Of a DNA stretch of 64,000 nt, positions 17,308-26,896 are shown one piece after another. The DNA is from Blautia sp. SC05B48 (GTDB taxonomy: Bacteria > Bacillota > Clostridia > Lachnospirales > Lachnospiraceae), in contig NZ_CP040518.1 of NCBI RefSeq assembly GCF_005848555.1, forward strand, positions 1,301,001-1,365,000. Reading direction: 5' to 3'. Each line of letters opens with the position of its first letter. The first letter of the stretch is position 1. The notes under the pieces are model-generated. The model saw nothing but the letters and a program-made list of their open reading frames with translations, was not told the DNA's origin and did no database searches. The position numbers and the translations under genes are program-made.

Positions 17308-19401
17308 TTATTTCTTCTTTTTAGGAAACTCAAGACTGAATCTGGCTTTTCCATCTTCCAGCCCTAGTACCAGATCGGCATCAAATTTGCTGTCTTTTTT
17401 CTTGGAGTACAATCCTTTCACATGGGTACGCCCCTTTTTCAGAAGCTCCACCGCCATCTTTTTATCCATCGACTTTTTCATACTTTCCAGAAAGCGGTTC
17501 GACTTCCACAGAGCAAACTGACAGCTTCTGTCAGAGCAGTAATAATTGGTCTTTCCCTCGTATACGTCAGAACCACACACTGGGCATTTTCCAATTACTT
17601 CCCTTGCAGTCTGAAAACGATTCCGTTCTTCTTCCGGGATCGCCCTGCACAAAGAAAGAATCTCATTAATCAGGGATACAATCCCATTCATAAATTCATC
17701 TTCCTGGATTTTTCCCTTTTCCATCATCAGAAGCTGATTCTCCCATTCTGCTGTCAGACTTGCAGATTTCAGATTCTCCGGCATTACATGAATCAACTCA
17801 CATCCTGCCACTGTAGGAAGAATCTGTTTTCCTTTACGTTCTGCGTACCCCGAAGCTACCAGCTTCTCTATAATATTAGCTCTGGTTGCCGGTGTCCCAA
17901 GTCCTTTTTTCTCTGTTTCAGAATCAAATTCCTTATTCCCTGCTGTTTCCATTGCAGCAAGCAGGGTATCTTCGGTAAACATCTTCGGCGGAGAAGTGTA
18001 ATGTGTACTCTTCTCTGCTTTCACAGACGCAAGAGTCATTCCTTCCTCATATCCTTCTGGAAGTTCTGTCTTATTATCCGGTTCATCAGATTTCTTATCC
18101 TTTACACAGTATTTCCGAAAGGCTTCTTCCACTTCTTTGAAGCCCATCTGCACAGGCAGCTTTCCTTTTGCAGTAAATTCATGTTCTTTGCACTGTACGG
18201 AAATTTCTGTCTGCTCATAAAGGTACTCTTCCCCTGTTGCCTGAACAAGCTGCTGTCCGATCAGCATCAGCAGATTTTTCTTTCCACTGGAAAGTCCTCC
18301 CATGCCTTTTTCCATTGCTTCTTTTGTCGGCAGTATTGCATGATGATCAGATACCTTTGCATTATTAACCACACGATTTATGTTTCCCATAATCTGTCCA
18401 AATTCCAGAAACGGAAGAAAATCTGCCATGCCTTCGGCAAGCATTTTTACCGTTTCTTTCATATCTTCGGTTACATACTGACTGTCTGTTCTCGGATAGG
18501 TAACCATCTTTTCTTCGTACAGCTCCTGCAGCATATCCAGTGTCTTCTGGGCAGTGTATCCGAAAAAACGATTTGCTTCCCTCTGCAGACTGGTCAGATC
18601 ATAAAGTTTTGGCGGGAAAGTCTTTTTCTGTTCTCTTTTTACCCTTGTAACCAGTGCTTCTGTCCCATCACAAAGTTTTCTTAATTCTTCCGCATCCATT
18701 TCTGACGGGATACTCTCTGATGTTACCGTAAGTTTCCCATCTGACAGGGAAACCTTATAATAGGCTTCTTTCTTGAAATGCTCAATTTTCTCTTTTCTTT
18801 CCGTCAGCATGGCAAGCGTTGGTGTCTGCACTCTGCCAACTACCAGACGTTTGAAATATCTGGTTGTGTAAGCTCTCGTTGCGTTCATTCCAATCAGCCA
18901 GTCCGCCTGTGCCCTGCATACTGCAGCATTACAAAGCCCTGCATATTCTCTCCCATCATTTAAGGACTGAAAGCCTTTCTGAATCGCTTCATCTTCCATT
19001 GAGCTGATCCACAGACGTTTCACTGGTTTTCGACAGTCTGCCAGATCATAAACTCTTTTAAAAATCAGTTCTCCTTCTCTTCCAGCATCACAGCCATTGA
19101 CCAGATACGCTACATCTTCCCGGTTCATTAAGCTGCACAACACTTCAAACTGCTTCTTTTTATCTTCTGATACCTGTACTTTCCATACTTCCGGGATGAT
19201 CGGCAAATCCTCAAACTGCCATTTTGCATATTTTTCGTCATAAAATTCCGGTGGTGCATATTCTACCAGGTGTCCCAGACACCAACTGACAATGCAACTG
19301 TTCCCCTCCAGATACCCGTCCTCTCTCTGATAAGCAGATAAATTTTTTGCAAGGCTCTGTGCCACGCTCGGTTTCTCTGCAATCACTAAAAATTTCGCCA
19401 T
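17308..19401 (-). CDS. topB: DNA topoisomerase III (type IA)
   Basis: 697 residues starting MAKFLVIAEKPSVAQSLAKN, the Toprim strand with catalytic Glu. DAGREGELIF (about 105) is the acidic Toprim motif and VTYPRTDSQY (about 298) carries the active-site tyrosine. The C-terminus has a zinc ribbon (CPVCG..CSDRSC, about 604-625) and a basic tail. It relaxes or decatenates DNA, here probably during conjugative replication. Full length for ICE TopB. It lies just upstream of the helicase gene (26-base gap). Confidence 0.95.
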   Translation of the reverse strand: MAKFLVIAEKPSVAQSLAKNLSAYQREDGYLEGNSCIVSWCLGHLVEYAPPEFYDEKYAKWQFEDLPIIPEVWKVQVSEDKKKQFEVLCSLMNREDVAYLVNGCDAGREGELIFKRVYDLADCRKPVKRLWISSMEDEAIQKGFQSLNDGREYAGLCNAAVCRAQADWLIGMNATRAYTTRYFKRLVVGRVQTPTLAMLTERKEKIEHFKKEAYYKVSLSDGKLTVTSESIPSEMDAEELRKLCDGTEALVTRVKREQKKTFPPKLYDLTSLQREANRFFGYTAQKTLDMLQELYEEKMVTYPRTDSQYVTEDMKETVKMLAEGMADFLPFLEFGQIMGNINRVVNNAKVSDHHAILPTKEAMEKGMGGLSSGKKNLLMLIGQQLVQATGEEYLYEQTEISVQCKEHEFTAKGKLPVQMGFKEVEEAFRKYCVKDKKSDEPDNKTELPEGYEEGMTLASVKAEKSTHYTSPPKMFTEDTLLAAMETAGNKEFDSETEKKGLGTPATRANIIEKLVASGYAERKGKQILPTVAGCELIHVMPENLKSASLTAEWENQLLMMEKGKIQEDEFMNGIVSLINEILSLCRAIPEEERNRFQTAREVIGKCPVCGSDVYEGKTNYYCSDRSCQFALWKSNRFLESMKKSMDKKMAVELLKKGRTHVKGLYSKKKDSKFDADLVLGLEDGKARFSLEFPKKKK

Positions 19402-19421
19402 GTTTTCCTCCTGTTCCTGTC

Positions 19422-19447
19422 AAAAAGGCAGTCCATAAAGAACTGCC
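19422..19447 (-). terminator. Intrinsic terminator upstream of topB
   Basis: On the minus strand GGCAGT (19447-19442) pairs with ACTGCC (19432-19427), followed by TTTTT. It lies between the DUF4366 gene and topB and may reduce expression of the downstream DNA-processing genes. Confidence 0.7.
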
Positions 19448-19473
19448 CTTTCTCCATACCTTATGATCTTTTG

Positions 19474-20139
19474 TTATTTCTGCTGATCTTCTGCATTTTC
19501 TTCATCTTCATTGATGTAACTGTCATCAGCAAATTCCAGACCTTCCTCTACAATTCCGTCCTCTTTTTTCTTTCGGAATTTACTTAAAGCAAAAGCAGCT
19601 AAACCACCGAATACAAGTACAATGCCTCCACCCAGAACTGCAGAACCAAACATTTTATTACCACTGGATTCCGGTTTTACTTCTGTTTCTGGCTGTACGG
19701 TAGTTTCCGGTTCTGGTGTTGTGGTTATTTCCGGAAGAACAACTGCAGATTCCTCTTTTTTCTCGGTTTCCTCATTTTCATCTAAGAACTCTGCCAGATC
19801 CTGTTCATCTACCAGTGACATCATATACACATTTTCGGAAGTACCGGAACGATCAATAACCATATAAAAGGTATTTCCATTCTTTGTCTGGACAGTCAGA
19901 AACTGCTTGGAGCTGTCATTCTCCTTATCATCCACAAGCTGTCCGTTTCCCGGCGTGGAAAATGGTGTTCCCTCTGTGGCAGGCTGCTCCGCCGGCTGTT
20001 CTTCTATCACCTGTTCCGCAGTTTCAGTCTGCTCTGCGTTTTCATTTGCCTGTGCAAATGCGGTCACGCTGGCAGAACCAATCAGCATCGTTGCCGACAG
20101 CATAATCATTAAAACTTTTTTCATTACTTTATTCTTCAT
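19474..20139 (-). CDS. DUF4366 surface/membrane protein
   Basis: 221 residues: signal peptide (1-30, cut near AFAQA), a Glu/Gln/Pro-rich region, a compact FLTVQTKNGNTFYMVID domain (about 80-125), a Pro/Thr/Glu spacer, one transmembrane segment (about 165-187) and an acidic cytoplasmic tail. This is the DUF4366 layout found beside NlpC/P60 and TopB in ICEs. Likely part of the cell-envelope portion of the mating apparatus; exact role unknown. Overlaps DUF4315 by 11 bases. Confidence 0.85.
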   Translation of the reverse strand: MKNKVMKKVLMIMLSATMLIGSASVTAFAQANENAEQTETAEQVIEEQPAEQPATEGTPFSTPGNGQLVDDKENDSSKQFLTVQTKNGNTFYMVIDRSGTSENVYMMSLVDEQDLAEFLDENEETEKKEESAVVLPEITTTPEPETTVQPETEVKPESSGNKMFGSAVLGGGIVLVFGGLAAFALSKFRKKKEDGIVEEGLEFADDSYINEDEENAEDQQK

Positions 20140-20464
20140 CTTCCAAATCCTCTCTTTCTTCTATCAGTCCGGTTGACATTTCGCTATCCATATTTTCTTC
20201 TTTCTTTATACCCGTTTCAGAATTATCCATAGAAAGATTGCCCTCTTCATCAAACTGCATGGTAACTGTTCCGTTCTGAATTCCATCCAGAAAAGTCAGC
20301 ATCTTTCGGCTATCCATTTTCATGGAACGGATTGCCTTAATGATTTCTGCATCTTCCATCTGCTTTTTCTGGATTCTCAGTTGCCTTACATGCTCCTGCA
20401 GTTCCAGAATCTTGTTTTCAGTTTTCTGAATATCATCCAGAACCTTTTTTAATCGCATATTCAT
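20129..20464 (-). CDS. DUF4315 coiled-coil protein
   Basis: 111 residues from ATG 20464 (MNMRLKKVLDDIQKTENK), preceded by AGAAGGGAG about 10 bases upstream; a longer in-frame start would run into the preceding gene. Residues 5-60 form a coiled coil, then RSMKMDSRKMLTFLDGI, typical of DUF4315, and an acidic tail. It sits between the NlpC/P60 hydrolase and DUF4366 in the conserved ICE order. Function unknown. Confidence 0.8.
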   Translation of the reverse strand: MNMRLKKVLDDIQKTENKILELQEHVRQLRIQKKQMEDAEIIKAIRSMKMDSRKMLTFLDGIQNGTVTMQFDEEGNLSMDNSETGIKKEENMDSEMSTGLIEEREDLEDEE

Positions 20465-20481
20465 CTCTTGTTCGCTCCCTT

Positions 20482-22911
20482 CTAGTGAATTCTGCCAAAT
20501 GCCATAAAATGTTGCTGCCAGTAAGAACTTGCAATGCTTGTATATTGAATCGGATTTCCACAATGAATCATCATGTTATTTCCTACATAAATTCCAACAT
20601 GGCTCGCTCCCGGCGTATCATAAGTTCCCTGGAAAAAGATTAGATCTCCCGGCTTTGCATCAGATGGAGATACATAGGAACAATAAGAACGAAGCCCGTC
20701 CGCTGTTGTTCTTCCCACGTTCCATCCATTTCCGCAATTATTGATTACCCAGCATACAAAACCAGAGCAGTCAAAACTGGTAGATGGCGATGCACCGCCC
20801 CAGACATACGGATAACCAAGATATTTTTCCGCTTCCCGGATCATCTTGGCAAACTGCGGATCAGAAAGTGCTTCTGCCGGAATATCATATCCAAAACCTG
20901 CCCCACCTGTCGGAATTGTGTTAAGGTCAAACAGATAATCACGATTTCCATAGTATTTGTTGTAAGCGTCATACTGCTCCTGTTCCTTATCTGTCATACG
21001 GTTTCTTAAAACTGCATCCAGGTTATGGTTCGTAAGTGTTACATCCAGCCGGTTCACTTCTCTTGTTGTCGTTACTTCCACTTCCTGACTTCCATTGCTG
21101 TCTGCTATGTATGCTTCCCAGGTCTGATGCCCATGTGCTGACGCAGAAGCGTGATCGCCGTAGAATACATCAAACTGCACACCATACTGTGCAAAATTTC
21201 CTGTATCCTCAACTACATACTCCACACCATTCATAATGACATGAGTTCCCATTGGCACAAATGGATTAGAAGCATCCACCGCAATCGTGTGATTCGCCTG
21301 TGGATACGCTCCACTTGCAGTCGGGCCTCCACTCCACTGTCCGCAACAAATCGGGCAGTTACAATATCCACTGGTTACAACCTGTCCCAGTGATTCTCCA
21401 ACTCTGACCGTTTTCTTTTCTGTTACGGTTTCCCGTGTTGAATCCGTATATAAGCCATACTGTTCCTTAAAAATCTTCTGAATCTCATCTGCAACCTCTG
21501 CATAGGTAAAACCGCCATACTTGACTGTCAGATAAGAAATAAGCTGATACGGGTTGTGTCCGATCTCATCAATCTGGAACTGGAACTCATCATAGTCGGA
21601 ATGGTTTGCCTTCATCTGATTGATCTGCTCATTCAGTGCATTTTCCAATGCCACATAAGCATTTTCCGCAGCATAAATATCTTCATCCTCACTGGAATAA
21701 CTGGTAGAAATAATAGCATTGGAACTGCCCTGGAATAACGCAGCACAGCTTGACAGACTTGTTACCATCAACGCAAACAGCAGAACCAGAACTCCTATGG
21801 ACAAGAGGATATTTCTGTTCTGTGCCACAATTTCCTTGACCGCAGCTTTGGCTTTTTCTGTAAATCGCTGTGCATTTACAAGCACTGCGTCTTTCACAGC
21901 CTTTCCCTGTTTCGCAGCCTGATACTGCTTCTGGTAACGCTTTTTCTGCAATAATTTCTTTAGGGCAGTCTGTTTTTTCTGCTCTGCTTCTTTCTGAACC
22001 GCCTTTTTCGCCTCATTGGAAGCACTGGTGCCAAACTGCAAGCGGAATTTTTCTGTTTCTTCCAGAACAGATTCCTTTAACCGATTATTTCTCTGTCGGT
22101 TCTCTTTCAATCGTTCCCGAACGTAGATAGACTTTCTTGCAAGACTTTCTCCTGCAAGTTCCATCTGATCTGCCGCATCAAGGGCAGCATTATCATCGGT
22201 ATCTTCTCTGACCTTTTTCTGACTATAATCAGATACCGTTTCCGAAACGGCGGAAGCTCCCCTTTTTGCCATCCCACTGCCAGGAATCACACCTTTGCTT
22301 TCATCTTCAAAGGAAAGCCGGGATTTTGATTTCTTCTGTTCTTTTCGTATCTGTTCCCTTTTTGTCTTGCTTTTGATCTCTTCCCGAAAGTCTTCCATTG
22401 ATTTTTCATCAACTTCTGCCTTTTCATGGTAGAGTTTCTGCTCTTTTGCTGCATAGGCTGTGACCATCTTTTTCTTTCGGTTTTGCCTGTCCGGTTCTGT
22501 TATTTCAGAATCACGTTCAAATTTCCGTTCCGGATGCCCCCGGATACTATCTTTCCGAAGTCTGGAACGTGAAACAGGCGGAGATTTCTCCCCGCCTGCT
22601 TTATCATCACTCATTTCTGAGTTTTCCATTTCCTCCGCTTCCGCAATTTCTTCCTGTTCCAGAAAAGCGTGTCTGGACTGCAGTCTGTGTTTTCCTTCTT
22701 TCACTCCCTCAACTGTTTCTTCTGCAGTATGAGTTTTTCTGACCTTTCCAAAGTCCAGCTCCTGTTCCCTGTGTCCGGCTGTTTTCTTCTCATCTGTCTC
22801 ACGTCCGGTAATCCGCTTTTCCTTTTTACTGCGGAGATTTTTTTCCCTGAGTCCATCCCGGCTCATCTTCTGGACAGTCTTGTCCCTTGCTTTATATTCA
22901 TGCTCCTGCAT
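20482..22911 (-). CDS. Mating-channel cell-wall hydrolase (3D + NlpC/P60)
   Basis: About 809 residues from ATG 22911, with GGAG 9 bases upstream. The first ~365 residues are very charged and probably cytoplasmic. A transmembrane helix follows (ILLSIGVLVLLFALMV, about 370-395), then extracellular domains: a 3D domain (EDTGNF..FDVFYGDH, about 570-600) and a C-terminal NlpC/P60 peptidase with nucleophile in DCSGFVCWV and partner His in ASHVGIYVG. It is the VirB1-like enzyme that opens peptidoglycan for the conjugation channel, as CwlT does for Tn916. Confidence 0.9.
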   Translation of the reverse strand: MQEHEYKARDKTVQKMSRDGLREKNLRSKKEKRITGRETDEKKTAGHREQELDFGKVRKTHTAEETVEGVKEGKHRLQSRHAFLEQEEIAEAEEMENSEMSDDKAGGEKSPPVSRSRLRKDSIRGHPERKFERDSEITEPDRQNRKKKMVTAYAAKEQKLYHEKAEVDEKSMEDFREEIKSKTKREQIRKEQKKSKSRLSFEDESKGVIPGSGMAKRGASAVSETVSDYSQKKVREDTDDNAALDAADQMELAGESLARKSIYVRERLKENRQRNNRLKESVLEETEKFRLQFGTSASNEAKKAVQKEAEQKKQTALKKLLQKKRYQKQYQAAKQGKAVKDAVLVNAQRFTEKAKAAVKEIVAQNRNILLSIGVLVLLFALMVTSLSSCAALFQGSSNAIISTSYSSEDEDIYAAENAYVALENALNEQINQMKANHSDYDEFQFQIDEIGHNPYQLISYLTVKYGGFTYAEVADEIQKIFKEQYGLYTDSTRETVTEKKTVRVGESLGQVVTSGYCNCPICCGQWSGGPTASGAYPQANHTIAVDASNPFVPMGTHVIMNGVEYVVEDTGNFAQYGVQFDVFYGDHASASAHGHQTWEAYIADSNGSQEVEVTTTREVNRLDVTLTNHNLDAVLRNRMTDKEQEQYDAYNKYYGNRDYLFDLNTIPTGGAGFGYDIPAEALSDPQFAKMIREAEKYLGYPYVWGGASPSTSFDCSGFVCWVINNCGNGWNVGRTTADGLRSYCSYVSPSDAKPGDLIFFQGTYDTPGASHVGIYVGNNMMIHCGNPIQYTSIASSYWQQHFMAFGRIH

Positions 22912-22928
22912 GGTCATCATCTCCTGAT

Positions 22929-23699
22929 CTATGATAATTTTCCGTTATTTTTCTTTGCAACCAGTACCATACGCCCATTTTTCTGGGAATACTCACAAGT
23001 AGACAGTGTAAGTAACTTATCTCTGTATTTTGCTGTTGTTCCTGTTTGATAAAGTGATTTTTCCTTAACGGAAGCAATAAATTTTTTATAATCAGCCACT
23101 GTTCCAGCTTTGATAAAACTGTAATAATCAAAATCATTTCCTGTATAAACGGGCGTTGTAAATGCTGCAAATATCTGATACTGTTCATTTCCCCATATCG
23201 TGCGGAACAGGATTGTCGGATGTTCTTCGTAAAATCCTTCGTCCTTATATTTCTCAAGGTCAGCAAACATCTTCCCACTGTTCATGTGATGTCCATATAT
23301 GATCAGATTGTCCGAATCCCCTGGTACACATTCCTCTGCCAGAAATAAACATCCATTTGCAGAATATTCCCCATTGAAATCCCGATGCAGATAATAATTT
23401 TTATCTTCGGGCCGGTACATGACCGGATAGTCTATTTGCGTTCCATCAATGGTCAGCCAGCCAATACAATCCGGATTTTCTTCATGCAATGCCAAAATTC
23501 CAGCGTCCACCTCTATCAAAGAATCGCCGGAAACATCTTCTTCCGGTTCATCCTCTCTTTTCTGCATTAGCTCCTGCAGTTCCTGCTGTAACTGATTATC
23601 CTGTCTTTCCTGCATAAAAAATCCCATTAAGAAATACAGACTGATCGTAAGCAATATAACAGATATAGAAAGTAACAATCCTGCCACCCATTTTCTCAT
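22929..23699 (-). CDS. srtB: Class B sortase
   Basis: 256 residues with an N-terminal membrane anchor (about 7-28). Catalytic residues are visible: His in IIYGHHMNSGKMF (about 138) and Cys in LTLSTCEYS (about 235), with Arg in GRMVLVAKK. It cleaves a sorting motif and attaches proteins to the wall. The obvious substrate in the element is the 1969-aa adhesin (43846-49755), ending in a TPKTG motif. It lies between VirB4 and the hydrolase. Confidence 0.92.
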   Translation of the reverse strand: MRKWVAGLLLSISVILLTISLYFLMGFFMQERQDNQLQQELQELMQKREDEPEEDVSGDSLIEVDAGILALHEENPDCIGWLTIDGTQIDYPVMYRPEDKNYYLHRDFNGEYSANGCLFLAEECVPGDSDNLIIYGHHMNSGKMFADLEKYKDEGFYEEHPTILFRTIWGNEQYQIFAAFTTPVYTGNDFDYYSFIKAGTVADYKKFIASVKEKSLYQTGTTAKYRDKLLTLSTCEYSQKNGRMVLVAKKNNGKLS

Positions 23700-23716
23700 G
23701 CTCTGCTGTCACCCCT

Positions 23717-26524
23717 TTAACTATCGTCTCTGCCTTTGATGCCGAGTTTTTCACGCTTCTCTACATCTTCTGGTTTCGATGACATTAACGCATAAAGCAT
23801 AAGGGTATTATCGAATCTGTCCTTAAATGGAATAATTGTATTTCCATAAAAAATCAGCCCTTCTCCCTCTCCACTGTTTGTTACATAGGAAAGCTGGTGT
23901 GTTGAAATATTAAGCTGTTTTGCCAGAATCTGTCGATCCCCGGATGCCTGGTTGAGCATCAGGATAAAGTCCGAGTTTTCAAAGATATTCTCGATTTCCC
24001 TTGAAGCAAGCAGATCTTTTACGTTCTGTGTGATACCAGTCGGGATACCGCCCCACTTACGGAATCTCTTCCAGATTTCCACACTGTATGCTGCTGTCTG
24101 TTCCTCTTTCAGCAACAGATGAAACTCATCAATATAATATCTGGTGGATTTATGGGCAGAACGGTTGACTGTTACCCTGTTCCAAACCTGATCCTGAACA
24201 ATCAACATGCCAAGTTTTTTTAGCTGTTTACCAAGGTCTTTAATATCGAAACATACCAGACGATTGTTCAACTCTACATTTGTACGGTGATTAAACACCT
24301 TCAGGGAACCATTTACATAGATTTCCAGTGCCGTTGCCAGCCTCTGCGACTCTGCCTCTTCCTGTTTGCGAAGCAGATTATATAAATCTTCCAGGATTGG
24401 CATTTTCTCCGGAACCGGATCAGCAAGATAGTCCTGATATACCAGACGTACACATCGGTCAATGATTGTTTTTTCCACTGGTTCCAGACCGTTTTTCCCT
24501 CCTACTACCAGTTCACAAAGTGAAAGGATAAAATCTGATTTCAGAGATAGCGGATCGTCATCATCCGCATAATTGATGTTAATATCCATTGGATTGATGT
24601 AATCATGACTGGTCGGAGAAATACGGATAACCTGCCCGTTAAATGCCCGGACTAGTGGAAAATATTCTCCCTCCGGATCGCAGATGATAATGTCGTCTTT
24701 TGTGACAATAAATACATTAGTAATCTCTCTTTTTGCCGCAAAGGATTTACCAGATCCAGGAGTACCAAGTATCAGCCCATTTGGATTCTTCAATTTTTTC
24801 CGATCTGCCATGATCAGATTATTAGACAGCGCATTTAACCCATAATAGATAGATTCCCCACCCATAAACAGTTCTTGAGTTGTAAATGGGACAAAAATAG
24901 CTGTTGATGTAGTAGTCAACGCCCGCTTGATCGGAATCCAGTTTCTTCCAAGCGGCAAACTACTCATAAGCCCCTGTTCCTGCTGATAGTCCAGTCTTTT
25001 CAATGCACAGTTATATTTCTGTGCAATGCCTGCTGTCTGAAATACCACATTTTCCAACTCCTGTTTATTTTTCGCTGTATTTAAGAACACCACAGTTACA
25101 AGGAACATTCTCTCATTCCTTGACTGTAAATCTTCCAGAAGTCTTTTCGCTTCCCCACCGTATGTATTCAGATCAGACGGGATAATATCCATATCATATC
25201 CGGAGCGTACCGCTTTTTTCTGTTCCTCAATTTTCATACGGTTAATGTCAGTAACCTTACTCTTTACCAGCTTGATTGCTTTCATCTGGTCGATGGACTG
25301 GATATGCAGATTAACAAGCAGGTTACAGTCCATTTCCAGAAATTCAGCAAGCATTTTATCTGTCAGCTCTGGTGCCAAAATCTGCAGATAAGATACTGCT
25401 CCGACGGTATCTCCCATCTGAAAATCCTTTCCATTTTTGAACAGGAAACTGGATGGTGCAATATAATCCTTTGTGTTCAGCCCGGTACGCAGCATATCAT
25501 CATAGCTGAATCTGAATGGTACTTTGACATTCTGGTTGAATGTTTCATACATGATCTGCAAACGCTCCGCACCATTTAACGGATATGCAGATACCCCGAA
25601 AACCTTAAAATTATTGAGTATGTCTGTTTCGATACGTTCCAGTTTTGGTTTTGCTTCCCGGATATTGTCAGCTTCAATCCCAAACGTAATATACTTGGTT
25701 CTGATAAGACCATTATTTCCTTTTGCCAACTGATTTCTAAGCATCTGGGCAAACTCCATACGCAGATCATCAAAACTGTCATTCTGCTTTTTAATACGGA
25801 TCACATCTTCATATTCCGTCATGTTGCTGTGATGATTGATAAAGGACAACTGAAAATGGATGGTGCTGTCAAAATAATTCAGGAAATCACACCAGTTCTC
25901 AAAAATCGCATTTTTATCCTCATTCTGAGCTAACTGGTAGTTAATATCATAAAAGCGGATTGTTTTAGAATAGTAACCATCTTCCACACGACAGATTCCG
26001 TCTTTTCCCATTTCCCTGTATGGAATGGACTGCTGTGCGGTAATGTTTTTCCCTTTATTTCTACTGTCTTTATTCGTGCTGGATATTTTCTTTGCAACAC
26101 CTTTTTTCCCACTGGATTTTACAGAACCCGGCGGCTTTGTCTTTTTTTTATGCCTTTCTGCTTTCTTTGCCTGTTTCTGTGCCGCCTTTTCTTCACGAGC
26201 AGCCTGTTTTGCCGCCTGCTTCGCAAGTTTTCTTTCTTCCTTTTCGTGTGCCTTATGTAATTTCAATTCATATTTCTGGGCTTTTTTCCAGGCATGTTTT
26301 TCCCGTCTGCTTAATTTACGTCTTGGTCTGCGGACACCTCGGTGTCGCTCCAGTGCTTCATACCCCGTAACCATCGGTACTCCCGTCAAACGCTGTCTGT
26401 CCTTTGCATAATCTTCTGTCTCGTCCGGATCAAACACTGGTAAACCATCAGCAGAATCCTCTTCATCCAACCACCAGTCATCCAGATGGGAAAATTCTTC
26501 TTTATCGTTTCTTACTTTTTCCAC
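23717..26524 (-). CDS. VirB4-like conjugation ATPase
   Basis: 935 residues. A lysine/alanine-rich extension (about 65-160) precedes the VirB4/TraE core. LILGTPGSGKSFAAKREI (Walker A, about 588), IICDPEGEYFPL and the later YYIDEFHLLL (Walker B) identify the ATPase that powers assembly and substrate passage of the type IV channel. It overlaps prgI by 23 bases in the shared operon. Confidence 0.93.
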   Translation of the reverse strand: MEKVRNDKEEFSHLDDWWLDEEDSADGLPVFDPDETEDYAKDRQRLTGVPMVTGYEALERHRGVRRPRRKLSRREKHAWKKAQKYELKLHKAHEKEERKLAKQAAKQAAREEKAAQKQAKKAERHKKKTKPPGSVKSSGKKGVAKKISSTNKDSRNKGKNITAQQSIPYREMGKDGICRVEDGYYSKTIRFYDINYQLAQNEDKNAIFENWCDFLNYFDSTIHFQLSFINHHSNMTEYEDVIRIKKQNDSFDDLRMEFAQMLRNQLAKGNNGLIRTKYITFGIEADNIREAKPKLERIETDILNNFKVFGVSAYPLNGAERLQIMYETFNQNVKVPFRFSYDDMLRTGLNTKDYIAPSSFLFKNGKDFQMGDTVGAVSYLQILAPELTDKMLAEFLEMDCNLLVNLHIQSIDQMKAIKLVKSKVTDINRMKIEEQKKAVRSGYDMDIIPSDLNTYGGEAKRLLEDLQSRNERMFLVTVVFLNTAKNKQELENVVFQTAGIAQKYNCALKRLDYQQEQGLMSSLPLGRNWIPIKRALTTTSTAIFVPFTTQELFMGGESIYYGLNALSNNLIMADRKKLKNPNGLILGTPGSGKSFAAKREITNVFIVTKDDIIICDPEGEYFPLVRAFNGQVIRISPTSHDYINPMDININYADDDDPLSLKSDFILSLCELVVGGKNGLEPVEKTIIDRCVRLVYQDYLADPVPEKMPILEDLYNLLRKQEEAESQRLATALEIYVNGSLKVFNHRTNVELNNRLVCFDIKDLGKQLKKLGMLIVQDQVWNRVTVNRSAHKSTRYYIDEFHLLLKEEQTAAYSVEIWKRFRKWGGIPTGITQNVKDLLASREIENIFENSDFILMLNQASGDRQILAKQLNISTHQLSYVTNSGEGEGLIFYGNTIIPFKDRFDNTLMLYALMSSKPEDVEKREKLGIKGRDDS

Positions 26525-26873
26525 GAACGGTACCTCCTTTCGATTTTGTCAGAATTCTCTTTTTTTCATAGAGGTTTTCCACCTCATACTTCCGTACCGG
26601 AGGACGGATAAGTTTTACTGTAATCACATTTTTGAGGACTTTCTCTAAAGGAAGTCCATCTTTCTCATACATGGCAAATAAAAAAGCCGGAAGCATCAAC
26701 AGACACATTCCGGTTGCCGCATTACTCGAACCAATCAATCCCCTTGACAGGAAATAAAACGGAAGCCCTACTGCCGCTGCAATACCAAGGCAGATGAGCT
26801 GTCGTTTTGTAAGATTGAGAATAATTTTATTTTTTACTTTTGTCAGATCTTTTGGTACTGATACAAAAGCCAT
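26502..26873 (-). CDS. PrgI family (VirB3-like) membrane protein
   Basis: About 123 residues from ATG 26873 (MAFVSVPKDLTKVKNKI), with AAGGAG nine bases upstream; a GTG at 26894 is an alternative with a poorer site. PKDL..K.K..LNLTKRQ followed by two hydrophobic segments (about 30-75) is the PrgI signature. PrgI proteins are inner components of Gram-positive type IV channels, working with VirB4, whose gene it overlaps. Confidence 0.88.
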   Translation of the reverse strand: MAFVSVPKDLTKVKNKIILNLTKRQLICLGIAAAVGLPFYFLSRGLIGSSNAATGMCLLMLPAFLFAMYEKDGLPLEKVLKNVITVKLIRPPVRKYEVENLYEKKRILTKSKGGTVRGKSKKR

Positions 26874-26896
26874 TTTCATCGTCTCCTTTTCCACAT

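Noticed and set aside
17422..18684. 420-codon plus-strand frame opposite topB
   Set aside because: Antisense of conserved topoisomerase sequence, composition typical of a shadow.
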